Of a DNA stretch of 64,000 bases, positions 48,799 to 58,691 are shown piece by piece. Origin of the DNA: Rhizobium sp. ASV8 (lineage in GTDB: Bacteria; Pseudomonadota; Alphaproteobacteria; Rhizobiales; Rhizobiaceae). Each line of letters opens with the position of its first letter. Positions within the stretch are counted from its first letter, which is position 1. Location of the stretch: positions 23,366 through 87,365 of the forward strand of contig NZ_JAELUG010000010.1 in NCBI RefSeq assembly GCF_016429255.1, read 5' to 3'. Made by a program: the position numbers and the translations under genes. Below the pieces are notes generated by a model. That model did not search any database. It saw only the letters and a list, made by a program, of their open reading frames with translations, and was not told the DNA's origin.

Positions 48799-49965
48799 AT
48801 GCCCCTAGCGCTCCTTATCCTTGCGCTCAGTTCTTTCGCCATCGGCACGACCGAGTTCGTCATCATGGGGCTGCTGCCGGAAGTGGCATCGGACCTCTCC
48901 GTCACCATCCCGCAGGCCGGCTGGCTGGTGAGCGGTTATGCGCTGGCGGTGGCGATCGGCGCGCCGATCATGGCGGTTTCGACTGCCCACCTGCGTCGTC
49001 GCTCGGCCCTGATCATGTTGATGGGCTTCTTTATCCTCGGCAATCTCCTTTGCGCCATCGCCCCGGATTACTGGATGCTGATGGTTGCCCGCATCGTGAC
49101 CGCACTTTGCCATGGCGCCTTCTTCGGCATCGGCTCAGTCGTTGCGGCAAGCCTTGTGCCTGAAGACCGTAAGGCTCGCGCCGTCGCTCTGATGTTTACC
49201 GGCCTGACCCTCGCCAACGTGCTCGGTGTCCCTCTCGGCACCGCATTCGGCCAGGCATTCGGCTGGCGCGCTCCGTTCTGGATCGTCACTCTCCTCGGCG
49301 TTGCATCCATCGCGGGCCTCATTGCAGTGCTTCCGAAGAATGAAGAAGTTCGCAATGGCAGCCTCGCCCGCGAAATCTCGGCGCTGCGCGGTGTCGGCCT
49401 GTGGCTATCGCTGCTGACGACCGTGTTCTTCTCCGCCGCCATGTTCGCGCTGTTCACCTATATTGCTCCGATGCTGCGCGATGTCACCGGCGTCTCGCCG
49501 AAGGCCGTCACGTGGACGCTGCTGTCCATCGGCGTCGGCCTGACCATCGGCAATCTCATCGGTGGCAAGCTCGCGGACTGGCGCCTCGGCACTACCCTTG
49601 CCGGTGTCTTCATCGCGATTGCCGTGACATCGGCGATCTTCAGCGTCACCATCCATTCCTTCATCGGCGCGGAGATCACCCTCTTCCTGTGGGCCGCCGC
49701 TGCCTTTGCCGCCGTGCCGGCGCTGCAAATCAACGTCGTCGCCTTCGGGAAAGACGCCCCGAACCTCGTCTCGACCATCAATATCGGCGCCTTCAATGCC
49801 GGCAACGCGCTGGGCGCGTGGCTCGGCGGCGCAGTCATAGACCAGGGATTCTCGCTCTCACAGGTGCCGCTTGCCGGCGCGGCTATGGCGATCCTCGGCC
49901 TCATCACCGTTCTCCTCACATTTGCTGCCGTCCGCTCCAAGGACGAAGCCCTCGCCTCCTGCTGA
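48799..49965 (+). CDS. MFS transporter, DHA1 family (AraJ/YdhP-like)
   Basis: A 388-residue 12-TM exporter. The N-terminus LALSSFAIGTTEFVIMGLLP is the hallmark of the AraJ/YdhP/chloramphenicol-type DHA1 group; motif A-like AVSTAHLRRRSALIMLMGF lies near residue 57, and TGLTLANVLGVPLGTAFGQ near 135. The start codon lies 1 base after the ArsR stop codon with AAGGAA upstream, so translation is coupled. With the downstream ene-reductase it suggests removal of electrophilic or quinone-like toxicants under ArsR control. Confidence 0.92.
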   Translation: MPLALLILALSSFAIGTTEFVIMGLLPEVASDLSVTIPQAGWLVSGYALAVAIGAPIMAVSTAHLRRRSALIMLMGFFILGNLLCAIAPDYWMLMVARIVTALCHGAFFGIGSVVAASLVPEDRKARAVALMFTGLTLANVLGVPLGTAFGQAFGWRAPFWIVTLLGVASIAGLIAVLPKNEEVRNGSLAREISALRGVGLWLSLLTTVFFSAAMFALFTYIAPMLRDVTGVSPKAVTWTLLSIGVGLTIGNLIGGKLADWRLGTTLAGVFIAIAVTSAIFSVTIHSFIGAEITLFLWAAAAFAAVPALQINVVAFGKDAPNLVSTINIGAFNAGNALGAWLGGAVIDQGFSLSQVPLAGAAMAILGLITVLLTFAAVRSKDEALASC

Positions 49966-50002
49966 CATCCTTCCTCCTCCCCCCACATAGAAAGGACGAA
50001 CT

Positions 50003-51115
50003 ATGACCAAACTGTTTGAACCGACGAAGCTGGGCGACATCTCGCTTGCCAACCGCATCGTGATGGCGCCACTGACACGCAATCGCTCCCCGAATGCCGT
50101 GCCCAACGAACTGAACGTCAAATACTACGCCCAGCGCGCCACCGCCGGTCTCATCATCACCGAAGCGACCGCCATCACCCATCAGGGCCAGGGCTACGCC
50201 AACGTGCCAGGCCTCTACACCAAGGAAGCGCTCGAGGGCTGGAAGAAAGTGACGGACGCTGTGCATGCCAATGGCGGCAAGATCGTCGTGCAGATGTGGC
50301 ATGTCGGCCGCATCTCCCACACCACCCTGCAGCCGAATGGCGGCAAGCCGGTCTCCTCCACCTCCAGGCGCGCGGAGACGTCGAAGACCTATCTCGTCAA
50401 CAGCGACGGCACCGGCGGCTTTGCCGATGTTTCGGAGCCGCGTGCACTGGAAACATCGGAAATCCCGGGCATCGTCGAGGACTATCGCAAGGCCGCACGC
50501 GCGGCGATCGATGCCGGCTTCGATGGTGTCGAGATCCACGGCGCCAACGGCTATCTGCTCGATCAGTTCCTGCGCGGCAATGTCAACGATCGCACCGACC
50601 AGTATGGCGGCTCGATCGAGAACCGCGCGCGTTTCCTCTTCGAGGTAGTCGATGCCATCACCAAGGAAATCGGCGCCGGCCGCACGGCGATCCGTATTTC
50701 GCCGGTCACAGCCTCGGGCGATGCCAGCGATCCGGCTCCGCAGCAGCTCTTCACCTACGTGGTCGAAGGTCTGGCGAAATATGATCTCGCCTATATCCAT
50801 GTCATCGAAGGTCAGACCGGCGGCAAGCGTGACTCCCTGCCCTTCGACTACGACGCTCTGCACGCAGCCTATAAGGCCGCGGGCGGCAAGGCCGGCTGGA
50901 TGGTCAACAACGCCTATACCCGCGAAATGGCGATCGAAGCCGTCGAAAGCGGCAAGGCTGATGTGGTGGCTTTCGGCAAGCCCTTCATCTCCAACCCGGA
51001 TTTCGTCCGGCGCCTGGAAGAAAACGCTGCATTGGCCCAATGGGATCAGACGACTCTCTACGGCGGTGGCGCAAAGGGTTATGCCGATTATCCGACGCTG
51101 GACGAGGCAGCTTGA
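50003..51115 (+). CDS. nemA: Alkene reductase, Old Yellow Enzyme family (NemA-like)
   Basis: A 370-residue FMN-dependent TIM-barrel that reduces activated C=C bonds (N-ethylmaleimide, enones, nitrate esters). Marks: LGDISLANRIVMAPLTRNRS at the N-terminus, the substrate-binding pair in VEIHGANGYLLDQFLRGN (His and Asn near 180-183), NDRTDQYGGSIENRARF and the C-terminal FGKPFISNPDFVRRL. AAAGGACG precedes the ATG. Third gene of the ArsR-MFS-NemA operon, 37 bases after the MFS gene. In E. coli nemA is likewise under a thiol-sensing repressor, though a TetR one. Confidence 0.93.
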   Translation: MTKLFEPTKLGDISLANRIVMAPLTRNRSPNAVPNELNVKYYAQRATAGLIITEATAITHQGQGYANVPGLYTKEALEGWKKVTDAVHANGGKIVVQMWHVGRISHTTLQPNGGKPVSSTSRRAETSKTYLVNSDGTGGFADVSEPRALETSEIPGIVEDYRKAARAAIDAGFDGVEIHGANGYLLDQFLRGNVNDRTDQYGGSIENRARFLFEVVDAITKEIGAGRTAIRISPVTASGDASDPAPQQLFTYVVEGLAKYDLAYIHVIEGQTGGKRDSLPFDYDALHAAYKAAGGKAGWMVNNAYTREMAIEAVESGKADVVAFGKPFISNPDFVRRLEENAALAQWDQTTLYGGGAKGYADYPTLDEAA

Positions 51116-51180
51116 ACACAGGGATATCCGTAGGCACCCGCCGTTGACGTTCAGACGGTGAGACCAGCCTCGATCACAAA

Positions 51181-51207
51181 GCTCTCGCAACACTCGTTTG
51201 CGAGAGC
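51181..51207 (+). terminator. Hairpin ending the ArsR-MFS-ene-reductase operon
   Basis: GCTCTCGCAA pairs perfectly with TTGCGAGAGC around CACTCGT, 66 bases after the ene-reductase stop codon. Followed by GCCCTGCAAAATTATT, so the T run is poor. Confidence 0.5.
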
Positions 51208-51320
51208 GCCCTGCAAAATTATTGGACGCAGTTGAGCTCGACACCCCACAGAAGCCAACCGCTTATTTTTATTTATATAATTCCGACTTTTCGCCCCTTC
51301 GGAAATCCCTTCGACCCCTC

Positions 51321-51351
51321 TTGACTTAGAGCGCGCTCTAAATCGTACAGT
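51321..51351 (+). promoter_or_regulatory. MerR-type promoter with 19-bp spacer and perfect operator palindrome
   Basis: -35 TTGACT (51321-51326) and -10 TACAGT (51346-51351) are 19 bases apart, longer than the optimal 17. The spacer holds the perfect 16-bp palindrome TTAGAGCGCGCTCTAA (51326-51341). This is the classical layout by which MerR proteins untwist the DNA to activate. It lies 40 bp before the merR-family gene, so that gene is predicted to control itself and the reductase behind it. Confidence 0.8.
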
Positions 51352-51390
51352 CCGATAATTGACGGACTGCCATGATGATCGGGAGGAAAA

Positions 51391-51771
51391 ATGGACGCAT
51401 TTTCGATTGGGGAAGCGGCAGAGCGACTGGCCTTGAGCCCGCATACGCTTCGCTATTACGAGCGGGCTGGGTTGCTCGATATGGTCGCGAGAAATTCTGC
51501 CGGCCGCCGCGTCTACACGAATGCGGACCTTCACTGGATATCGCTCCTCATGTGCCTGCGATCATCGGGCATGCCGATCGCCAACATGAAGAAATTCAGC
51601 AATCTCGTGCGTGCCGGCCTTTCAAACGTGCCGGATCGCATCGCCTTGCTGGAGCAGCACCGTGCAAAAGTCATCGCGGATATGGCAGCGCTGCAATCGG
51701 CGCTGACGATCATTGACGGGAAACTTCAACGATATCGGGGGATGTCCAATGAAAACCAAGCTGCTCGGTAA
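51391..51771 (+). CDS. MerR-family transcriptional regulator
   Basis: A 126-residue regulator: winged helix MDAFSIGEAAERLALSPHTL followed by RYYERAGLLD (the MerR signature), then a long dimerisation helix (about 80-118). No Cys cluster is present at the C-terminus, so a metal or redox-centre sensor of the MerR/SoxR kind is unlikely; the sensing end is very short, as in the group found with aldo/keto reductases. GGGAGGAAAA runs into the ATG. Its last 23 bases overlap the aldo/keto reductase gene, giving coupled translation. Confidence 0.92.
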   Translation: MDAFSIGEAAERLALSPHTLRYYERAGLLDMVARNSAGRRVYTNADLHWISLLMCLRSSGMPIANMKKFSNLVRAGLSNVPDRIALLEQHRAKVIADMAALQSALTIIDGKLQRYRGMSNENQAAR

Positions 51772-52693
51772 CTCTGACCTGCACGTCTCGGAGCTCTGCC
51801 TGGGATGTCTGGACTTCGGCACGAGGCTTGATCGTGACGCTTCTTTCAAACTGCTGGATACCTACTATGAGGCTGGCGGCCGCTTTCTCGATACCGCAAA
51901 CAACTATGCGTTCTGGGCTCCCAATGGCGTTGGAGGCGAGAGCGAAAAGATGCTTGGCGAGTGGCTTCGCGCTCGCGGTAGGCGCCATGATATGACGATC
52001 GCGACAAAAGTCGGCGCGCAGCCTACCCACCCCGGCGCTGGTTTCGAAGCAGCGGAGGGGCTCGCAGCGCACGCAATCGCACGGGCAGCAGAGGCCAGCC
52101 TTTCAAGGCTCGGCATCGATCGTATCGACCTCTACTATGCGCATATCCAGGATGATGCCGTCGCCCAGGAGGAAACACTATCCGCCTTCGAACGCTTACG
52201 CGAAGACGGCAAGATCCGCGCCATCGCCTGCTCGAACCACAGCCTCGAACGCATCATCGCTGCCAAGGGCATCAGCGAACGAAACGGCTGGTCATCTTAC
52301 TGCTGCCTGCAGCAGCGCTACAGCTATCTACAACCGATGGCCGGCGCTGATTTTGGTCCGCAGAAGACGATAGATTCGACACTGGAAACCTATCTGCAGA
52401 CATCCGATATGCCACTCATTTCCTATGCCACTCTTCTCGGCGGTGCGTATGAAACAGGGGTGCTGCCCAAGGCTTATGATACCGTAGAAAATCGGGCACG
52501 GCTCGACCGGCTTCGAAGGGCCGCGCAAATCCTCGGCCTGACACCAAGCCAGGCGGCTCTCGCCTGGGCGAGGCTTTCGTCAGGAAACGTAATCCCGCTA
52601 CTCGCTGCCAGCAGTGCCGAGCGCCTCAAGCAAGGGATAGCAACTTTGACTGTAACTGCTGAAAGCCTATCCTCAGCCCTGGGCACAGACTGA
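51749..52693 (+). CDS. Aldo/keto reductase in the MerR operon
   Basis: A 314-residue NADP-dependent (beta/alpha)8 reductase with the full tetrad: Asp and Tyr in FLDTANNYAFWAPNG (about 41-55), Lys in TIATKVGAQ (near 84) and His in LYYAHIQDD (near 130). C-terminal cofactor region NVIPLLAASSAERLKQGI. The ATG at 51749 follows GGGGGATG; a frame to 51713 is longer but less likely. It overlaps the MerR gene and shares its 19-bp-spacer promoter. It probably reduces a toxic aldehyde or ketone that the MerR protein senses. Confidence 0.92.
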   Translation: MKTKLLGNSDLHVSELCLGCLDFGTRLDRDASFKLLDTYYEAGGRFLDTANNYAFWAPNGVGGESEKMLGEWLRARGRRHDMTIATKVGAQPTHPGAGFEAAEGLAAHAIARAAEASLSRLGIDRIDLYYAHIQDDAVAQEETLSAFERLREDGKIRAIACSNHSLERIIAAKGISERNGWSSYCCLQQRYSYLQPMAGADFGPQKTIDSTLETYLQTSDMPLISYATLLGGAYETGVLPKAYDTVENRARLDRLRRAAQILGLTPSQAALAWARLSSGNVIPLLAASSAERLKQGIATLTVTAESLSSALGTD

Positions 52694-52928
52694 CCGCGAT
52701 GTTCAAGATTGCCCTCGATTTAGACGAGAAATTCGACAATCCACAACTGCCCACAATTACCGAACATGGTTGTTTTCAAGGAGGAGGCCCTTGAACCGAG
52801 ACGCATGCTGCAATGGATCAGCATCCATGCAGGTGCTTTCGGCGACACGGTTCCTGGGCGAAGATGACACCAAGAATGCAAAGTTGGATCTCATCGTCGC
52901 CCAATGTGCTTTGACAAGGTTGGTACAC

Positions 52929-52947
52929 AGGCCGCCTCAGGCGGCCT
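52929..52947 (-). terminator. Short GC hairpin with the stop codon in its loop
   Basis: AGGCCGCC-TCA-GGCGGCCT forms an 8-bp perfect stem. The three loop bases are the TGA stop codon of the minus-strand oxidoreductase gene. No T run follows, so termination activity is uncertain. Confidence 0.4.
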
Positions 52948-53920
52948 TAGCCTGTAAGCAACCGATCGATGCCAGACTTGCGCGGATCGCCGCATCGATG
53001 GGTGTGTGCGGTTCCTCGCCGAGGGTGGCGACCAGCTTGTCGTTGCGCATTTCCAGCGGCACGTCCCAGAGATAGCTCATTTCGCGCAGCTCGCGCATAA
53101 ATGGAACGAAGGGAGCGGCGAGCGGGACCATCCACCACGGAAATGCCTTGACCTTTATTTTATGTCCAAGCACGCGCTGCACGGCATCGACCATCTGCGT
53201 GCCGTCGCCATCCCAATGGCCGCGCATGTGATAGACGGCGAAGACGGGCAGCTCATCGCCCTTTTCAATCAGCTGTATCATTGTTTCGGCAACGTCAGGC
53301 AGATAGGCCCATTGATGACCGACACCACGCTTGCCCGGATAAGTCATCGATCCCATTGGCTTGCCCGGCGTCACCATGGCCTGTGAGAACCAGCTATTGG
53401 CGCGGGCGCCACCGAAGAAATCGCCAGCTCGGACGATGATGACAGGGATGCCATCTTGCTCGGCCGCTGCCCTCAAACGCCGTTCCATCTGCACGCGAAT
53501 GGCGCCCTTGCGGGTCTTTGGCCGCTGCGCACTGTCCTCGGCGACATGCGGAAATACGTCGGGACCGAAATTGTAGACCGTGCCAGGCAGAACGATTCGG
53601 GCGCCGACGGCCTTTGCAGCGGCGATGGTATTGTCCAGCATCGGGAGGACCAACTGACCCCAGTTGCGATAGCCGGGCGGGTTGACCGCGTGCACGATGA
53701 CATCAACTCCCTCTGCAGCTTTGAGGACGTCTGCCGCCTGCATGGAGTCACCTTGCACCCAATCGAAGTGCGGCTGGCAGCGCGCGGCGTCCGCAGCGTT
53801 GCGGTTCAGCGCCCGAATGTGCCAGCCGCGAAGGGCAAGCCCTTCGGCAACAGCGCCGCCAATGCCGCCGGTAGCGCCGAGTATCAAAGCGGTTTTCGTA
53901 TGTTCTGTGTGGTTGCTCAT
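52937..53920 (-). CDS. NAD(P)-dependent epimerase/oxidoreductase
   Basis: A 327-residue extended/atypical SDR with the nucleotide-binding turn GATGGIGG at 15-22 and the segment RIVLPGTVYNFGPDVFPHVA (catalytic Tyr environment) near 115. RAGDFFGGARANSWFSQAM follows near 170, typical of NAD-dependent epimerase/dehydratase-like proteins acting on sugar or hydroxy-acid derivatives; substrate unknown. GGAG lies 6 bases before the chosen ATG; an ATG four codons upstream is possible. It is divergent from a LysR gene with 92 bp between starts, which is its probable regulator. Confidence 0.87.
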   Translation of the reverse strand: MSNHTEHTKTALILGATGGIGGAVAEGLALRGWHIRALNRNAADAARCQPHFDWVQGDSMQAADVLKAAEGVDVIVHAVNPPGYRNWGQLVLPMLDNTIAAAKAVGARIVLPGTVYNFGPDVFPHVAEDSAQRPKTRKGAIRVQMERRLRAAAEQDGIPVIIVRAGDFFGGARANSWFSQAMVTPGKPMGSMTYPGKRGVGHQWAYLPDVAETMIQLIEKGDELPVFAVYHMRGHWDGDGTQMVDAVQRVLGHKIKVKAFPWWMVPLAAPFVPFMRELREMSYLWDVPLEMRNDKLVATLGEEPHTPIDAAIRASLASIGCLQAKAA

Positions 53921-54012
53921 GGTCGTCTCCATCGGTTTCGATGGGCTGACTATGCGTCGGTCATGCGATAAACGAAATTGCCGAAAATTCTAGAGATGAT
54001 ATACATAAATGT

Positions 54013-54927
54013 ATGGTATCACTATCCGAACCAAGTTGGGACTTCTATCGTACGTTTCTTGCCGTGCTGGAGCACGGCTCGTTGTCGGCGGCTGCGCGCG
54101 ACCTCGGCCTGACGCAGCCCACGGTCGGCAGGCATATCGATGCTCTGGAACAATCGGTCGGTGCCGAACTGTTTACCCGCTCGCAACAAGGCCTGCTGCC
54201 GACCGATGCCGCGCTCGTTCTGAAACCCTACGCCGAGACATTGGCCAGCACGACCGCAGCGCTGCTGCGCGCGGCCACCGGTGCAAGAGATAAGGTCAGC
54301 GGCACGGTACGCATCAGCGCCAGCGAGGTGATCGGGACGGAAGTGTTGCCGTCGATCCTTGCCGGCCTGCAGGCGCAGTATCCCGAATTGATCGTGGAAT
54401 TGTCCGCTTCCGACATTGTGGAAGACCTGCTCCAGCGCGAGGCCGATATTGCCGTCCGCATGGTCGCGCCGGCGCAAGAAGCGTTGCTCGCCCGCCATGT
54501 CGGCGCCATCTCTCTCGGTCTCTTCGCTCATCGCAGCTATATTGAGCGCCACGGCAAACCCGAAACGATCAAGGAACTGCACCAGCACAAGCTGATCGGT
54601 TTCGATCGCCAGACGGCCTATGTGCGCACGATGCTGAAGCGATACCCGATGCTCGACGGCATCTCGTTCAGTTTTCGATCCGATCATAGCATCGCGCTGC
54701 ATAACGCCCTGCGATCCGGCATCGGCATAGGTTTCTATCAAATCCCCTTGGCAAACCGCGACGCGAACCTTCTACGGCTGCTGCCCGAGATGGAAGTCTC
54801 GATCGAGACCTGGATCGTGATGCACGAAAACCTGAAGACATCGCCGCGCTGCCGCGTGACGTTCGATGCCCTCGTCGCCGGATTGCTTGATTATATCAAC
54901 GGAAATGATCTGGAGGGCCGAGCATGA
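54013..54927 (+). CDS. LysR-family transcriptional regulator
   Basis: A 304-residue regulator. The winged helix (GSLSAAARDLGLTQPTVGRH, about 23-42) opens SEPSWDFYRTFLAVLEHGS, as in the group of LysR proteins divergent from SDR-type oxidoreductases. The effector domain begins about residue 95 (SGTVRISASEVIGTEVLPSI). It is divergent from the oxidoreductase at 52937-53920 and overlaps the GrpB gene by 4 bases (ATGA), so those two are translationally coupled. Confidence 0.9.
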   Translation: MVSLSEPSWDFYRTFLAVLEHGSLSAAARDLGLTQPTVGRHIDALEQSVGAELFTRSQQGLLPTDAALVLKPYAETLASTTAALLRAATGARDKVSGTVRISASEVIGTEVLPSILAGLQAQYPELIVELSASDIVEDLLQREADIAVRMVAPAQEALLARHVGAISLGLFAHRSYIERHGKPETIKELHQHKLIGFDRQTAYVRTMLKRYPMLDGISFSFRSDHSIALHNALRSGIGIGFYQIPLANRDANLLRLLPEMEVSIETWIVMHENLKTSPRCRVTFDALVAGLLDYINGNDLEGRA

Positions 54928-55439
54928 TGGCAGGTACAGCCGTGGAGTTGGTGCCATATGACCGGAGCTGGCCGGAAGATTTCCTGCGCATCCGCGATAA
55001 GCTCGATCGGCTGCTGTCGCCTCATGTTCTGACGATCGAGCACATCGGCAGCACATCCATTCCAGGTCTCACAGCAAAGCCGCTCATCGATATCGACATT
55101 GTTCTGCGCAGCCCAGCCAACATCCCGGCGGCAACACAAAATCTTCTGGGTCAAGGCTACGAGCCACGCGGCAATCGTTACGACGACGAGGTCTGGGCCT
55201 TCATCCTGGGCAATGGCCGGCCACCCGAGCGTGTTTATCTTTGTCCTCCGAACAACCGGACACATGAACGCAGAGTGATCTTCCGGGACTATCTACGAAC
55301 GCACCCGGCTGACGCGGCAGCTTATGCCGATTTGAAGCTGAAACTCGCCGAAATCCATCGGCACGATGGCGACCGCTACACCGCCGAGAAGCGTCACTTC
55401 GTCGACGCGATCATCGAAAAGGCGATCGGCATACTGTAG
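54924..55439 (+). CDS. GrpB-family protein
   Basis: A 171-residue GrpB/DUF157 domain protein of the nucleotidyltransferase fold: TIEHIGSTSIPGLTAKPLID (about 38-57) with the GS motif and D57/D59 acidic pair in LIDIDIVL, then RTHERRVIFRDYLRTHP. Some relatives are fused to dephospho-CoA kinase, others are stand-alone with unknown substrate. The start codon overlaps the LysR stop codon. No link to GrpE chaperones. Confidence 0.9.
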   Translation: MMAGTAVELVPYDRSWPEDFLRIRDKLDRLLSPHVLTIEHIGSTSIPGLTAKPLIDIDIVLRSPANIPAATQNLLGQGYEPRGNRYDDEVWAFILGNGRPPERVYLCPPNNRTHERRVIFRDYLRTHPADAAAYADLKLKLAEIHRHDGDRYTAEKRHFVDAIIEKAIGIL

Positions 55440-55441
55440 GT

Positions 55442-55723
55442 TCATGCACCGGGAGCCGTATCCACCGGCGGGAAATGCTTCTGGCCATCAATGACTTCAG
55501 TCTCCGGTCGGTCGCCGCCGTCGGCATATTCCTCATGCCATTTGCCGCTTTCGTCCTGCCAGCTGATCTCCGCGGAGTCGCCCCCGACCTGCTGCTCTGC
55601 CGCAACAATCCTGGCGGCTTCCACTGCCTCGGAATGTGTCGGAAACGCCTCCGAATAGACATCGTGGAAACGATATGCCCATCCGCCGTCATGCGGCACG
55701 ACTTCGTATACGACCTTGATCAT
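55442..55723 (-). CDS. DUF2188 domain protein
   Basis: A 93-residue cytoplasmic protein. The first half (VYEVVPHDGGWAYRFHDVYS then EAFPTHSEAVEAARIVAAEQ) is the DUF2188 pattern, a small beta-alpha fold; the tail is acidic (ESGKWHEEYADGGDRPETEV). AGGAGG lies 6 bases before the ATG, the best ribosome site in this neighbourhood. Ends 2 bases from the convergent GrpB gene. Function unknown; such proteins are often induced under stress. Confidence 0.85.
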   Translation of the reverse strand: MIKVVYEVVPHDGGWAYRFHDVYSEAFPTHSEAVEAARIVAAEQQVGGDSAEISWQDESGKWHEEYADGGDRPETEVIDGQKHFPPVDTAPGA

Positions 55724-55952
55724 TCAGACCCTCCTTCTCATCTGCCAAGACCTTCACATCCGGACATTGCCGGCAGGACCGCGTGCATCTGAGACGGGTT
55801 CGAGGATGCCGCGACGTTTGGGTTGGGCAGACCGATATGCACAGTATTCCATTAAATGATGCCGACTGCAAATCCCGCCCGCAATGACGCACGCTTGATG
55901 TGCGAAATCATTGATTTAGAGTGCAACCGGGAATCGGCGCAAAGGTGGGAAC

Positions 55953-57050
55953 GTGATCTCAGCGAAGTGGTTTAAGCAGGAAAAGGCCCTGTTCGTGGCA
56001 TTGGCGATCGCCGTCATTGCCTATCTAGGCGAGCATTCGGTGCTGGAAAAGGGACAGACCGCGTCAATGATCGCGGCCGCTGCATTGATCGCAACGATTG
56101 TGCTGGCATCCATGCGCGTTGCCCATCACGCCGAGAACCTCGCAGCGAAGGTCGGCGACCCCTACGGCACGATGATTCTGACATTGTCGGCCGTTGCGGT
56201 GGAGGTCATCATTCTCGCCATCATGATGGGTGGCGAAAGCTCCCCGACATTGGTGCGCGACACGATCTACGCGGCCGTCATGCTCGATATCAACGGCATC
56301 CTCGGGCTTGCGGCCCTTCTCGGTGGCCTGAAACACGGCGAGCAGCCCTATAACGATGACTCCAGCAGAACCTATGGCGTGATGATCCTGACCGCTATGG
56401 GCATTTCGATGATCGTGCCGGAGTTCATTCCCAGCGCGAAATGGCACTATTACTCCGCCTTCACCATCGTCGCGATGATCTCGCTCTACGCATTGTTCCT
56501 GCGCATGCAGGTAGGCAGGCATAGCTATTTCTTCAGCTACAGCTATCCGCGTACCGAAAAGAAGCTAGCGATGCCCGAAGAACATCACGAGGATGAATCC
56601 ACAACGACATCCATCGTCACTATTTTGATCGGTGTCGTCCTGATCGGCGTGCTGGCGGAATTCATGTCGGCATTCATGGATACAGGCCTGAGAGGCACCG
56701 GCGCACCACCCGCAATCGCCGCTATCGTCGTCGCCGCAATCTCGGCCGCCCCGGAAATCCTGACGGCCCTGCGCGCAGCACTGCGGAACCGTATGCAGGC
56801 GACGGTCAACATCGCCTTGGGCGCGTCGCTATCGACGGTGATCCTGACCGTGCCCGTCATGGAGGCGATCGCACTCTATACGGGCCAGCCGTTCATCATG
56901 GCAATGTCGCCGGTGCAGACCGTAATGGTCATGATCACCCTCATCGTCGCAGCCATCAACCTCAATGATGGCGAAACCAACGCCATCGAGGGCATGACCC
57001 ATTTCATCCTCTTCGCCACCTTCATCATGCTGACGATTCTCGGACTTTGA
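55953..57050 (+). CDS. chaA: Ca2+(Na+)/H+ antiporter, ChaA/CaCA family
   Basis: A 365-residue inner-membrane cation/proton exchanger with about 11 hydrophobic segments in two inverted repeats. The acidic alpha-repeat motifs are visible: GTMILTLSAVAVEVIILAIM (about 71-90) and VVAAISAAPEILTALRAALR (about 262-281), each with the conserved Glu used for cation binding. An acidic, His-rich cytoplasmic loop (MPEEHHEDESTTTS, near 208) separates the halves. Start GTG with AAAGGTGGG ahead. It would expel Ca2+, Na+ or K+ in exchange for protons, especially at high pH. Confidence 0.9.
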   Translation: MISAKWFKQEKALFVALAIAVIAYLGEHSVLEKGQTASMIAAAALIATIVLASMRVAHHAENLAAKVGDPYGTMILTLSAVAVEVIILAIMMGGESSPTLVRDTIYAAVMLDINGILGLAALLGGLKHGEQPYNDDSSRTYGVMILTAMGISMIVPEFIPSAKWHYYSAFTIVAMISLYALFLRMQVGRHSYFFSYSYPRTEKKLAMPEEHHEDESTTTSIVTILIGVVLIGVLAEFMSAFMDTGLRGTGAPPAIAAIVVAAISAAPEILTALRAALRNRMQATVNIALGASLSTVILTVPVMEAIALYTGQPFIMAMSPVQTVMVMITLIVAAINLNDGETNAIEGMTHFILFATFIMLTILGL

Positions 57051-57142
57051 TTCCGAATTCAAGCACTTGCGCCGAATAGCGGATTCAAGTTGGGAAGCGC
57101 TTGAATCAGTTGTTGAATTTGCAACACGCAGCCCAAACGCAA

Positions 57143-57168
57143 AAAGCCCGCCATCTCTGGCGGGCTTT
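57143..57168 (-). terminator. Rho-independent terminator, probably bidirectional
   Basis: AAAGCCCGCC pairs perfectly with GGCGGGCTTT around ATCTCT. Minus-strand reading gives a stem followed by TTTGCGTTTGG for the aminotransferase gene; plus-strand reading gives TTTCATTTG for the antiporter gene. Confidence 0.85.
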
Positions 57169-57190
57169 CATTTGATCTATTCTCGAGTGC

Positions 57191-58450
<1,260 letters not shown>

Positions 58451-58496
58451 CTAAGCTCTATGTCGAATATGGGCCGACGTTTCAAGCGCAAAGGCG

Positions 58497-58691
58497 TCAC
58501 AGTGGCTTTATTTCCTGGCTTTTGGGCCTGACCTCTTCTTCCATTTTCGGGCGAGCACGAGGCACCGCGCCCGACATTTTGGCAGCCCTGCTACAAGCGG
58601 GACCGCGCACGTCTCCGCTCAAAGCTTGAATCAGTTTGCGAAGTTCCTGATTCAATTTCTCAAGACAGACGGGATTTCCGATGTAAAACAA
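58497..58691 (-). CDS. Candidate small protein with TTG start, 64 aa
   Basis: An open frame MFYIGNPVCLEKLNQELRKL ... begins at a TTG and ends in an acidic then basic tail (KMEEEVRPKSQEIKPL). AGGAGG lies only three bases ahead of the TTG, which is close but strong. No family recognised. It lies in the 500-bp gap between the aminotransferase and sugar dehydrogenase genes. Coding status is uncertain. Confidence 0.33.
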   Translation of the reverse strand: MFYIGNPVCLEKLNQELRKLIQALSGDVRGPACSRAAKMSGAVPRARPKMEEEVRPKSQEIKPL

